In this document: positions 51,601-63,044 of the stretch, in pieces
Layout: each line of letters starts with the position of its first letter
Position numbering within the stretch: position 1 is the stretch's first letter
From: Anaeramoeba flamelloides
Taxonomy: Eukaryota > Metamonada > Anaeramoebidae
Length of the DNA: 64,000 nucleotides
Direction of reading: 5' to 3'
NCBI GenBank assembly: GCA_027625915.1
Contig: JANTQA010000051.1
Span: forward strand, 6,634,501-6,698,500
The notes under the pieces: model-generated
Databases searched by the model: none
Told to the model about the DNA's origin: nothing
Seen by the model: the letters and a program-made list of their open reading frames with translations, nothing else
Program-made: the position numbers and the translations under genes

Positions 51601-54600
51601 ATATTTTTCAATTTCTTTTTTCAATTTTTCAATTTTTTGCTTTTCTTCATTAAAATTTTCTTCTTGTTGAATTGCATATAAATAATATTTATTACTTAAA
51701 GTTTGAGATTTAGATATTTCATAATTTTTTAATTTAAGTTCATTTTGTATTGACGATATTATTTGCTGACTAAAATTGTCATTTTCATTTTCATTTTCAT
51801 TTTCATTTTCATTTTCATTTTTTATATTATTTTGATAAATTTCTAAATTTTTCAATAATTCTTTAATTGTTTCTTTTAATTTCTCAGTTTCTTCTATATA
51901 ATCTTCACCCTTTTGATATCCTTCTTTTATCAAATCAGGGTATTTTTTGACAGTCTTTTCCAATAAACTCAGCTGCTGTTTAGAGTTATTAATTAATTTT
52001 TCATTTTCATTTGTTATCGAATTATCTTTAAAATGAATATAGCTAACAATAATTGAAATGATTTCAGTAATTCCTTTCATTGAATTTACCCTTAATTGTT
52101 TAAATTGTAAATCCATCCTGTTATTATTATTATTATTATTATTATTAAAAATTTTTATGGGAGAATCGGTTAATAAAAAAAAATCTATTAATTTGCTGAT
52201 CAAATTAATTTTTATGAAATATTGCAAAAATATATAATCTAAATTCATTATTTCTTTTAAATAATAAAAATAATTTGTCACGATTGCGCCAGTTTCTTTT
52301 AAAAGAGTTAATTTATTTATTATTTGGTCGATGATTTTTATTGAATTGGAATAAATTTTATCATTATTCTCAATTTCTAATATCTTTGTTAATTTGGAAT
52401 TATATTCCCTAGTAATAAAATAATTGGATTGAGCAAAATCGATTCCATTTAAAATTATATTTCGTTGATCCAAAATTTGAAAATCTTTTTTGATCAATAA
52501 AATTTCATTTTCATTTTTAATCATTTCTTTTAAAGAAATCAATATCATTGGAAAGATGTTTTCGAACAATTCTATAGTTGGGCAATTAAATAATAATTCA
52601 TTCATTAAATTTTTACCATTTTTAGTTAATTCAGTGATAAACCAATTTAATGATTGAGGATCATTTTGTATAAATATTTGGATCAAATTATTCCATTTTT
52701 TTACTTCATTTCTAAAACTTGAATGGAATAAAAATTCATTTAAGAAATGCATTAAAAATTTAAAAATTTTAAAAATGAATTTTTTGTCTTCTTTAAATGT
52801 TAAACAATTGAATATAAAATTATAAAAAAAATCAAAATATTCTGTTGAAAAAATACAACAATTAAAATGAAAATCAATATTTTCTTTTTTAATTAGGGTT
52901 TTGATCTCATTTAAATTTAATTCATTAATATTATCCATTAAATTTTTATCATTATTTTCAATCAAACTATTATTAATAGTGTTATCGATATCATTAATTT
53001 TGGTATCAATACGTTGATAAATTAGCATATAGGCTGAATACGATTTTTGATGTTTTATCGATCTATTAGTATTCCCATTATCGTTCCAAATTGTTTCACC
53101 TCCAAAACATTCATCCTCAATGTTTATTGGATCAAATTCTGTGACGTTTGTATCTTCAAACTTTAACCATCTATTTTTACCATTAGGTAAATTATTTCTT
53201 TCCTTAATAAATGAATAATAGTGACCTGCTTGTGCTTGCCCAGTATGGATTATAATCCCAGTTAATTCATAATCGTAATATTCATTTGGAATTTCTTCTT
53301 CTTCTTCTTCTTCTTCTTCTTCTTTTTCTTCTTCTTCTTCTTCTTCTTCTTTTTCTTCTTCTTTTTTCTTTTCTTTTTCTTTTTCAATCTCTTTTTTCTC
53401 TTCATTTTCTTTTTTAATTTCGTTCACATTTTCTTTTGATTTTTGATCTTTCTTTTGGTTATTTTCCTTTTCATTTCCATTACCCTCTTTTTCTTCTTTC
53501 ATCTTTTTTTCTCTTTCTTCCTTTTCTTGTTTTTCAATGCCTTCTTTGGTATATTTATACATATTTAATTTTAAAGGGAATTTACAAACGTCATTAACCT
53601 TAATTCTTTGCAAAGTAGATAAATTAAATTTCCATCTTTTTAAATGAATTATTAAGTTTTTGGGTAAAGTGTGTATACAAACTCTTTTTTTTGCATCAAC
53701 TTTTTTTTTTAATTTTTCAGAATAATATTGGTTTTCACCTTCCAATTTTTCACCTTCAATATAATTATTTAAAGAGTCTTCAATGGTACCATTTTTTATT
53801 ACATCAATTGAAATGGTAAAAAAATTTTCTATTCGCTCTGATTTCAATTTTGGATCATTTAATGCAATTATTTGATTAACCAATTTCCCAGCAAATAAAT
53901 CAGAAAAGAAATCAATGCCTTGGAAAGTTGATACTTTTTTTAATTGATTTTCTAATTTATTAAACAACATTTTAAAAAATTCATCAGCATCCTGTTGAAT
54001 TCTTGGATTTAATGGTTGTCCTTCCCAATTCCTCCAGGCATTAACTAAGCCGTTTGTAGTGGCATATTTTTTTTCACTCCACAATAAATTCGAAAAAATT
54101 ATTTGTAATTGATACAATACATTTTCTTCATTTTCTTTTTCTTTTAATTTTTTTTTATCAATTATACCTTTCTTATTTTCATCTTTATTATTAATTTCCT
54201 TTTCATTTTCATTTTCATTTTCATTCTGATCATTTATTGGAAAGTTTAATAATTGTTTACGGAATTCAGGTATCATAAACAATTGCTGTAATAAAGAATT
54301 CATATAACAAGTAGCCCCCAAATTTTTTAAACCTAAATAACCTAAATAATTTTTACTTTCATTAGAGGGGGAATAATACCAAGTATTTGGAATTTTGATG
54401 TTTGAATTTAAATCTTTGAATAATTTATAAACAATTTTTGAATTTTCTTTTTTCTTTTTGATCAATTCAATTATGGTTGAATAGGCAATTTGTCTACTTG
54501 ATATAGTTTTACATTTAGGATAATTTTGTAATCCATTTGAATCTTTAAAATTGAATAAACAATTATTCCAAATATCATTAATACTTGTATTACCATTTTC

Positions 54601-57600
54601 TTTAAATTTTGGATCATTTATTATTAATATTTTAAATATCTTCAATAAGCCTATTAAAAAATAATCCATTTTATTGGAATTCCATTTTTCAATGATTAAA
54701 TCATTATTAATAGTTTCCATTAATGTTTCAAATATTTTATTATAATCTTTATTGATAATTTGATTTTGATAACATAATTTTATTAATTTTTTTAATAAAT
54801 CAAAATATTGATTTAAATTTTTTTCTATTAATTTTTTTTTATTAATATTTTTAAATAATAATTGTAATAATAAATCCAAAAAATAATTTAATAATAAAAA
54901 TTTATTTTTTTAAATATTTTTGCTTTTTTTCTAATTCTAATATTTTGATTATTTTTAAATTAATAATTATTTGGATAGATTCATAATTATTTTTCAAATA
55001 AATTAATTTCAAAAATTTTTTCAAATTTGAATAATTTTTTAAACTAAGCCTCCAATTATTTTCTTCATTTTCCTTTTCCTTTTCATTTTCATTTTCATTT
55101 CCATTTCCATCATTTACCTTTTCTTTTAATGAACAAATTAATAATAATAAATTCATTGAATTATTAATAATATTTTCATGAATTATTGAAAATTGGTTGT
55201 TTAAGATTTTATTTATTGATCTAAAATTTAACTCCATTAGAATTTTTATTAATTTATCAGTTTTTATTGAAAATATTGAATTGTTTAGGTTGTTTTTCTT
55301 TAAATTTAAATTATTAATTAAATTCAATAACAAAATGATTAATTCATCTTTATTGTTACCAGAAATATTGTTTTTTATTTCAATAATTTGAATTAATAAT
55401 TTTAATAATTTTTCGATGCCACCAAATTTAATAAAATTTTCATTCCATTTTGGAAATTCCCTACAAATGCCTTGTAGTATTTGTAAATTATAAATTAACT
55501 TGTAAAAGGAATTGAAATTAAATATTAATGACCAATTTAATTTTTGATCAATGAATAAATTTTTTAATTGATCAAATAATTTTCCATTGGTTGGCATTTT
55601 TAATATTAGTTTCCATACATTTTGATTAATTTTTTCGTCTTTAATTCCAAGTAAATCAAAAAACAAATCAAAGTAATTTGATAATAAATAACTAGGTATC
55701 AAACCATTACTATTATATTGACTGTTTAAATTATTATAATCATCATCATCATCATAGTCTTTAGCAATTGAATTATTATTGATTTTATTTAAAAATATTT
55801 TTTGGTTGTTTAGTATTTCTAATTCAGACAACATTCTTGTATAATTTTTTCTTTTAAATAATTCATTTTTCTTATTATCAGTTGAAAAATCAATATTTTC
55901 CAGATTTTCATTTAAGTGGTTGGCAATCGTTTGGCAAACTTTCCAAATTGAATTATGATTTTCAAATTCGAAATAAATTTTTTTTTCTTTTTCTTTCTCT
56001 TGTTCTTTTTTGTTACTATTGTTGTTCTTGTCATTATTTAAATTGTTGATGATCTCAAATTTTATTTTCCCATATTGGCAACTATTGATATGTCTATTAA
56101 ATTGTAATAACTCCGGAATCATCTTTTTTTCAAATTCATTCACCCATTTCAATAATGTTAAAATGCATCTATTGATTATTTTCAAATTATTTTGTTTCTT
56201 GGCATTCTCTAATATCGAAATAATTGTAATTAAAAAACTTTTCCGATGTTCAGCACCATAATTTCGTACATAGTGCTTTGAAATTCTTTGATATTGTATT
56301 AATGTATCCATTGCCTTTAAGGAAATTGAGTCATCATTAGTATTAAATAATATCTCTCTTAATTCATCAATTCCGGATAATTCTTGATTATTAATAGTTA
56401 ATACTTTAAAATCATTAAAATTTCCAGTCAAATTATTCCCAATGAAATTTACTTTAAATAAAAAAAATTGAAAGCAATTAAATTCCTTCATTGTAAAGTT
56501 TTCTGATTTTAATGAACTAAATTTTTGAAAAATATTAGAATATAAAAAATTTTGTAGTTGAATGTTTTGAATCCAATTACAAAAATAATCACTTTCTTGA
56601 ATAAAAAATTTATTTACTATTAAATTGTCCCATAAAATATTTGCATGATTTAATTTTAAATTAAAATTTTTGATGATATCAAATGAATTTAAGAATTTGC
56701 CCAATAATTCAATTCTTAAATTAATTGATTTCATATAATTTTTGATAATCATATTGTTGGTGTTGGTGTTATTTTCATTTTCATTTTCATTGTTTATGGT
56801 TAACAGAATTTCCTTTTTGTTTTTTAATCGATAGTCTACTAATTCTTTGCAAATTAATAAAATTAAATTGTTGTTTGCTTCTAAATTTTCTAATATAGAT
56901 TGAATGGTAGTTTCTATTTGGTTTGTTAAAAATAAATTCTTTCGATCTGGGAAAGAAAATAATAAAGTTGAAAAGATTTGATAAATGGTTTCACAATTTT
57001 CAAAATCTATTAATTGTGTAATACATTTATTGATTAAATTAATTTTGCTATTTGTTCTAATCAGTCCGCTGTTGATTAATAATTTAAAATCATTTATTAA
57101 TAAATCAGTAAGATTTTTTTTAATTTTTGAATCATTTATTAATTCCCAATATTTATCTATAGTTAAATTTGACCTCAAAATTGTAGCCTTCGTGAATTCA
57201 TATAATAATTTAATGGAACTGAGATCCCATTCGTTAATAATATATAATTTCTTTTTATATAAATATTCAATTAAGTCGTTGGGTAAATAGCTATAAATTG
57301 TTGAAAGTAATTTATAAATAGTTTCAATTAATACGTGATGTTGCCCAGTCAAATCTGGCCAAATTAAATCAAGTGTTTCTTCATTAAATAATTTATTATA
57401 ACCTAAAAATTCTAAAATACTTGTTGATCTTTTAAGTACTTCTGGATGCATACTTTCTCCAAATAATATATTTAATAATTTGTTTTGGCTCATCCAATTT
57501 AATAAATATCTATTCATAAATTAATATTTTTTTTTTTTTTTTTTTTTTATTAATTGAAAGTAATTAAATTACATTATGAGAATTCAAGTTATGGTAGAAT

Positions 57601-59038
57601 TAAATTTTAAGTTTATGTTTTAAAATAACACTAAGTAATGCCAAAAAGAACTTTTAATGAGACAGTCTCGTTTCCTAAACAGAAAGTATATAGTTTATAT
57701 TGGATATTTTCAAATTAAACTAATGATTTTACAATATTGAATTTTTTTTTTGAATTTTCTATTATGGATTGTTCAATATTGATAAATTTGACTGACTCCT
57801 TGATTAAATCAATAATATTTACATGTGTTTAACATAAATCAAATTAAAAGAAATTTTTTAATAGATATATAAAATTATGTTTAAAGGGTTTATAAAATTC
57901 ACAGGAAAGTTAATATAAGTTTTTTTTTTAAAAAAAAAAGCATACAAAATAAACTCTATTTCAGTCAAACTGTTGGGTTTTGATAAAGTGCTTAGCTTTT
58001 CTCGAATTTCATTTTTATGTTTGAAAAATCCATAAATTTTCTCATCAAAATTAAAACTCTAGAAAAGTCAACCGTTTTGTTTTTTTTCTTTTCTTTTCTA
58101 CCTTTTCTTTTTTTTTTTTTCTTTTTCAATTTTTTTTTATTTTTTCAATTTCTTTTTATTTTTTCAATTTCTTTTTATTTTTTAAATTTCTTTTTATTTT
58201 TTAAATTTCTTTTTTTTTTTTTAATTCTTTTTATTTTTTATTTTTCAATTTTTAAAAAAAATGTAAAATCTATGATTTTTCAAAATTCTTTTCAATTAAA
58301 AAAAAAAAAATCAACAAGATTTTAGAAAAAAAACTAAAGTCTTTGAATGAAAAGAAATTTATATATTGTTATAAAAATGATTATTAACAAATAAAATAAA
58401 AATAAAAAAAAAAATTAAGACTTTATAAGGTAGTCATCTATATTAAAAGTTCAAGAAAAAGAATTAGAAATTTAATATTAAAAATAAGAAAGAAAGAAGG
58501 AAAGAAAAATTTCTTACTTTGAATCTATATAATATGTCCAATTTGACTGTCCATATATTTCTTGAATCTTGTTATAGCGTAATTGTTCTTGCATTATTTT
58601 TTGAAATGTGTTTGCAATATTTTCGATTCCATTTACTCTCATATCAATGAATGGTGAAATAAACTCTTTAAATGACATATCTAAATCAAATATTTCATTA
58701 TATTTCATAAATGTTTGATAATTAACTAATCTTAAAATTCTTTGTAAATAAAATCGAATTTTTTTAAAATGTTCTTTTTTACATTTTCGAAGTTCTTCAG
58801 AATTTAAATTTAAAAACTTTTCAAAAATCTTTTCAATATAATTCAGATATTGTTTTGTATATGGTAATTTTAAAAATCGGACAGATTTTAAAAATGGTTT
58901 TAAGAGCCATTTTGTTTTGATTTGATTAAATTCGTGTTCTTTTGAAAGTATTCTTTTAAAAAGTTTATGGAATCCATTTAATTTTGCAAAATATTTGATA
59001 TTTTCAATTAAATAATTAGAAACATAATGAATTTTTTT
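48688..59038 (-). CDS. USP9X/FAF-like giant ubiquitin-specific protease (core exons; frame broken once)
   Basis: Exons in transcript order are 59038-58518, 57509-54902 and 54899-48688. The 1008-nt intron (58517-57510, GTAAGA...AATAG) keeps the frame by joining AA+A. Upstream parts match USP9X N-terminal solenoid blocks: AKLNGFHKLF, WLLKPFLKSVRFL, EKFLNLNSEELRK and LNWMSQNKLLNILF followed by MHPEVLKRS. A ubiquitin-like stretch follows. The catalytic domain has the Cys box GLKNLGATCYMNSLLQQLF (Cys codon 54309-54307), QQDADEFFKMLFNKL, the His box GQAQAGHYYSFIKE (His codon 53223-53221), RWLKFEDTNVTEF and ECFGGE. The USP9X zinc-ribbon cysteines are absent, and an EK-rich insert of roughly 100 residues separates the catalytic blocks. 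A long C-terminal solenoid follows. Removing ubiquitin from substrates is the family role. An apparent stop separates exon parts at 54902; the frame resumes one base later. Confidence 0.85.
53290..53350 (-). repeat. Poly-Glu coding run in the deubiquitinase
   Basis: A purine-only run (in the coding sense) of GAA/GAAAAA codons gives nearly continuous Glu with a few Lys. It lies just before the NEYYDYELTG strand of the catalytic domain. It is part of an insertion between the two halves of the USP fold, a common place for family-specific loops. Confidence 0.9.
57510..58517 (-). other. Intron in the deubiquitinase, 1.0 kb
   Basis: On the minus strand the donor is AAA|GTAAGA (58518|58517) and the acceptor is GAATAG|A. 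The exon upstream leaves two bases and the downstream exon supplies one. The joined sequence (YYIDSK then YLLNWMSQNKLL) aligns without a gap to the equivalent USP9X region. The intron contains a T/C-rich tract on plus (about 58077-58250) that creates a spurious Phe-rich frame. Confidence 0.75.
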
Positions 59039-59677
59039 CTATAATAATAAGATTTGTTTTTTTTTTTTTTTTAATTATTTTCAAATAAAAAAATATATAT
59101 TGAATTAATATAAATTTATCAAAAAAATAAGTTGTTAAAAAGAAAGTTTATTTTGGGTTTTTAGTTGAGAAAATATAATTGAATAAAATTAATTCTTTTT
59201 ATTCAACATAATATTTTATTTTGTTTTACTAAATTCCAATTCAATAATTTGTACCCACTTTAAAAACATTATTTCATATATATATATATATATAAGATTA
59301 TTTTTAAAAACAGTTTAATAAATCTTGTTTTATTTATCAGATTATTAATACTCGTAAAAAAAACTATCATCCTCATTTTATGTTGATAATAATAATAATA
59401 TTTAGTTATTAAGAGTACAGTAATCATGGTGTATAATTTTTTTTTTTTTTGATTTCAAAAATTGGAATTTCCATCTTTATTAATGAGTATGTAATTATTC
59501 AGGATAAAAAAAATAAACTAACAGGTGATTTTTATGTTATATTTCTAAAAATAAAAAATGAAAAACAGATAATATTTTTTTGAAAAGGTTAGAGTAATGA
59601 CAAATTTCTATACAAAATTGTTATAAAAATCATTTTATCGTATTTGATATTGATTATAAGTTTAAATAAAAAAAAAG

Positions 59678-60890
59678 TGGATTATCATCCGGATCTAAGT
59701 CATATTCAACAATTTGTTAGTTTTAAATAAAGTATGGGGAAAAATGCCCTATCTTTTGAATAATTTTGAAGTCCCTTTAATTATGATATGTATTAACATA
59801 CAGGATTAACGTGTTTTTTGAAAATGCTATTTTAATAAAAATAAACAACTAAATTCAATTAAAATACACTTTAAAATCAATTATTGTTATATTACTTTAG
59901 CCTAATGAACCTCTAGAATCTTTCTCGGTAAATTGAAAAAAAAATAAAAATATTTTCAACGTTTCATTATTTTTTGTTCATAAAATCAAAATAAATTTAA
60001 AGATCAATTAAAAAACAATGAGTTTATCATGTTTTTCTTCAAAATTTGATCAAATAAGAAAACATAATTTTTTTATTTTTAAAAATAATAAATTTAATTC
60101 TAATCAAAGCGCCTCTTTATTTAAAAAAAAATGCTCTTTCGTTTTTTTTACAGAGTAAAAAATTCAGAAGAAACTTTTACAATTCTAATGATAAGTGTGT
60201 TGAAATATTATTCTAAATTGATGATGAGATTTTTTAATTTATTTTTTTGCTTTTTTAAAACACTTTTTTTTTACCAAACCTAACATAGAGCAATGAAATT
60301 GTTAAATTATTTTTCAAAATAATCCCTTTTGAACTACATCACTCAATTATTTGTTATAAATTGAATTCCAAATTTTTGGACACAGTTTAAATGGTTGAAA
60401 GAATAATAATATTGCACTTTCCATGAAATGTGGAAATAATTTTAATTTTTACAATTATTTCCATTTTTTGTCTTTTTTGTTTTGTTTTCATTTCCTTTTT
60501 TTCAGCAACGTAATCTGTTTTGTTAGATCTGGAATTTTTTTACAAATTATTGATAGAAGGTTAGTGTTGAGTTAAAGTTAAATAAAAAAAATCACATAAA
60601 TTAAGTTGATGGTATATAATAATTTGATCGATTAATAATTTTTGGTGAAATTTCAACAAATTATTTAGTAATACAATTTTTTGTTACGCTTTTTGATCAT
60701 TATGAACAGAGATATTTATTTTTCCGTTTTATTTTATTTTTTTTTTTGTTTGTTTAAAAAGATTTTAATATATAAAAACATGAATACTGGGTAATTTAAA
60801 TGTGATTCAATATTATGTTTGGAAAAATATAATAAATTGATATTTTTTATTTTCTTTTTTAGACTCTTGATTAAAATTTTAGAAAACTAA
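59678..60890 (+). CDS. Candidate nested gene made of mini-exons (3' part, ~61 codons)
   Basis: Five short stretches are each bounded by AG and GT and join in frame: 59678-59715, 59901-59927, 60154-60194, 60506-60559 and 60863-60890 (stop). Phases match at each of the four junctions (0, 0, 2, 2). Acceptors of the third, fourth and fifth are pyrimidine-rich (TTTTTTTTACAG, TTTTTTTCAG, TTTCTTTTTTAG). The peptide pieces read plausibly (DYHPDLSHIQQF, PNEPLESFS, SKKFRRNFYNSND, VICFVRSGIFLQIIDR, LLIKILEN). I recognise no family and no start exon. In A/T-rich sequence such chains can arise by chance, so this is a hypothesis. Confidence 0.25.
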
Positions 60891-61257
60891 ATTGAGTTTA
60901 AAATTCTTCTAATGAATGTGTCTATGTTAGAAACTATTTGAATAAGGAGACACACCTTTAGTCACTTCAAAATTCTCTCTTTGCGAGGCCAAGTGTCCAA
61001 CACTTAGTTCTTAACAATAAATCCACCAATACATTTTTTTGTTCCGCTCGTTTCATCATTTTGGACATACCTGTTTTTCTTTTTTCGTTTTATATTTTTT
61101 TCTTTTGTTTGGATGGAAATGATTTCTTATAAAAATATTAATACCTCGTTACTTAAATGCGATTTGATATTACGTTTCGAAAAAATATAATAAATTGGGT
61201 TTTTTTTTTTTTGCCTATTATTTGTTATGGGGTGTGCCCAATTTTTTGGAATGGAGT
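60358..61257. mobile_element. Degenerate element with Tc1/mariner-like ends
   Basis: GAATTCCAAATTTTTGGACACAG at about 60363 and, reverse-complemented, AAACTCCATTCCAAAAAATT followed by GGGCACACC at about 61226-61257 both resemble the end sequence of the transposon at 9577-10615. No transposase block is recognisable between them. The interior holds two diverged direct repeats. Whether this is one element or several nested fragments cannot be decided by eye. Confidence 0.4.
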
Positions 61258-62119
61258 TTGTATTATCATATATATTTTAAAAAAAAATCTAAACTATTTT
61301 CTAATAATTTTATACCAGTAATAATTTGAGAAATGTTATTCCAAAATTTTTAATCCCTTTTTTTTTAATTTTTTTTGAAAATAAAAATTAAATTACCCGA
61401 GTATCAAAAGTGATAAGTTTCCAAGATAAAATATGTGCTTATTTTAAAAATATGATTTTTTATCTATATTTTTTTTAGTAAATACTTTTTTTCATTATTA
61501 AATGGGCTGTAATTATTTGAAAGGGTTGATACTAATCCCTTGAAAGAAATTTAAAATGATTTTAATAGTAATTCTAATAATAGTTTTTACCAGAGATTCC
61601 ATTTGTTTGGTAGTATATTAACTAAACTATTCATTTTATTGTTTGTGGATTAATTCTTTTTGATATTTTAGAACCAAATTTTTTAAAAGTTATAATTTCT
61701 TTTTTCAGTAAGAATTGAATTATTTGAAATCGTAATAATCAATTATTGTTCTCAAATAGGAACTTTGATGTGAATTAAAACAATTTACCTGTTCAACACT
61801 TTTTATTTATTTATTTAGATTAACATAAAAAATACTGATATCCTAAAAAAAGACATTTTTGTTCATAAAATGAATTAATTTTTGAATGTTATTACTCTGT
61901 TATCAAAATTTAATGAGTACTTTTTTTTTTTTCAGTGAACATGAATTATCATCATTAATTTCATGTTACACTCGGTTTTTTAAGCTTATTACTTTTCAAA
62001 AAGATACAATTGAATTTGAGAAACAAAGGTTGAAAACAATTCTCGAATTATTTTATATTTCCTTGTAACTATTTGATGAAAAATGAGTAAAAAAAACAAA
62101 AAAGAGAAATTAATATTAC

Positions 62120-63044
62120 AGGATCTTCTACAATTTCTTGTTCTTTTAATTCCTTTTTTTCAGATTCTACATTATTTTCTTTCTTATTTTCATTAAGTTC
62201 TTTTTCTTCAATGTTCTCTTTTTCCGTTTCTTTTTCTGTTTCGTTTTCCATTTTACTATTTTGGTTCTCTTCATCTTTGTTCTCTTCGCCTTCGTTCTCT
62301 TGAATAATTTCTTTTTCTTCTTCCAGGGAATTAAAATTAGGGTTTATTCTTTTTCGGTTATTACGACCGTGAGAAAAATACATTGATTCTGGATCAAATC
62401 CTTCGTGGCCCATTCTTGCAATTTCACTGAAAACGTTTGGCTTTTAATATTTTTTATTTATTTATTTGAATTGAACAAAAAAACATTAAACAAAATGAAA
62501 AACAAAAACATAAAAAAAAAAAACAAAAAACAAATTCGATGTTAAACAAAAAAGAATGCCGAGATTCGAAAGTTTTAAAAAATAAAAATTTTACATGAAA
62601 GCCCATTCTTGATTCCAACATTGGGTTATATTCTTTCTGCCCAAGGTTTGATGAATAAAAGCCCATTTGTAATTTTTGAGATAAAATGGAGGAAGCAATA
62701 CGGAGCAAGAGAACATTTTCTGTTTCAATCCCTGCAATGGACAATTCTAAACATTTCTGAAAAAAGTTCATGATCATTTTGTTTTCTTCTTCCGAGGTGT
62801 GGAACCTGCGAAGCAAATTGTTGACACAATCAAATAGCGTCGTAAATAAAATTGATTCAAACTCTTTGTTTAGGTTTCCTAATAAATATTTGTCTATCTC
62901 ATCGAGGAGTATTGAGAGATTAGAACCAACATTACCGATAATATTTATGTATTTGCTTATTTGTGACAACAGTTTTTTATAGACAGAGAGTTTGGTTTTT
63001 TTGTTTGTTTGACTTTTTTCATCAATTGATTCTTGATCTGACAT
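62120..63044 (-). CDS. Two exons: likely 5' end of the deubiquitinase, or a separate small gene
   Basis: Exon 1 runs from the ATG at 63044 to 62595 (150 codons; donor CAT|GTAAAA). Exon 2 runs from 62440 to 62120 (107 codons; acceptor AAAAG|CC, donor CCT|GTAATA). Both joins are phase 0, the same phase as the acceptor of the first core exon at 59038. Exon 1 is helical (NFFQKCLELSIAGIETENVL) and weakly resembles the USP9X N-terminal solenoid. Exon 2 has an ordered start (SEIARMGHEGFDPESMYFSH) and an acidic Glu/Asn/Lys tail ending KEQEIVEDP. Joined, it gives EDP-KKIHYVSNYLIENIK, comparable to the 'PDPRSPKGWLVDLLNK' region of USP9X. If unspliced, the frame would instead stop at 62071-62069 after 16 more residues. 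One gene is preferred, but not proven. Confidence 0.5.

Larger units (their letters stand above)
59039..62119. other. 3.1 kb gap between the deubiquitinase core and its putative 5' exons
   Basis: Read on minus this would be a phase-0 intron (GTAATA...TATAG). It contains a TA microsatellite (about 59276-59293), remnants of transposon ends related to the Tc1/mariner copy at 9.6-10.6 kb (a TIR-like block near 60360 and another at 61226-61257), and two diverged direct repeats (about 60682-60850 and 61039-61205). On the plus strand there is a chain of possible mini-exons. Confidence 0.5.

Noticed and set aside
54880-54930. An intron at the deubiquitinase frame change
   Set aside because: No GT exists on the coding strand for more than 100 nt around the junction, so a GT-AG intron is excluded.
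58017-58325. A 102-codon Phe/Leu-rich plus-strand frame
   Set aside because: It comes from the T/C-rich tract inside the deubiquitinase intron. The apparent hydrophobicity is a composition effect.
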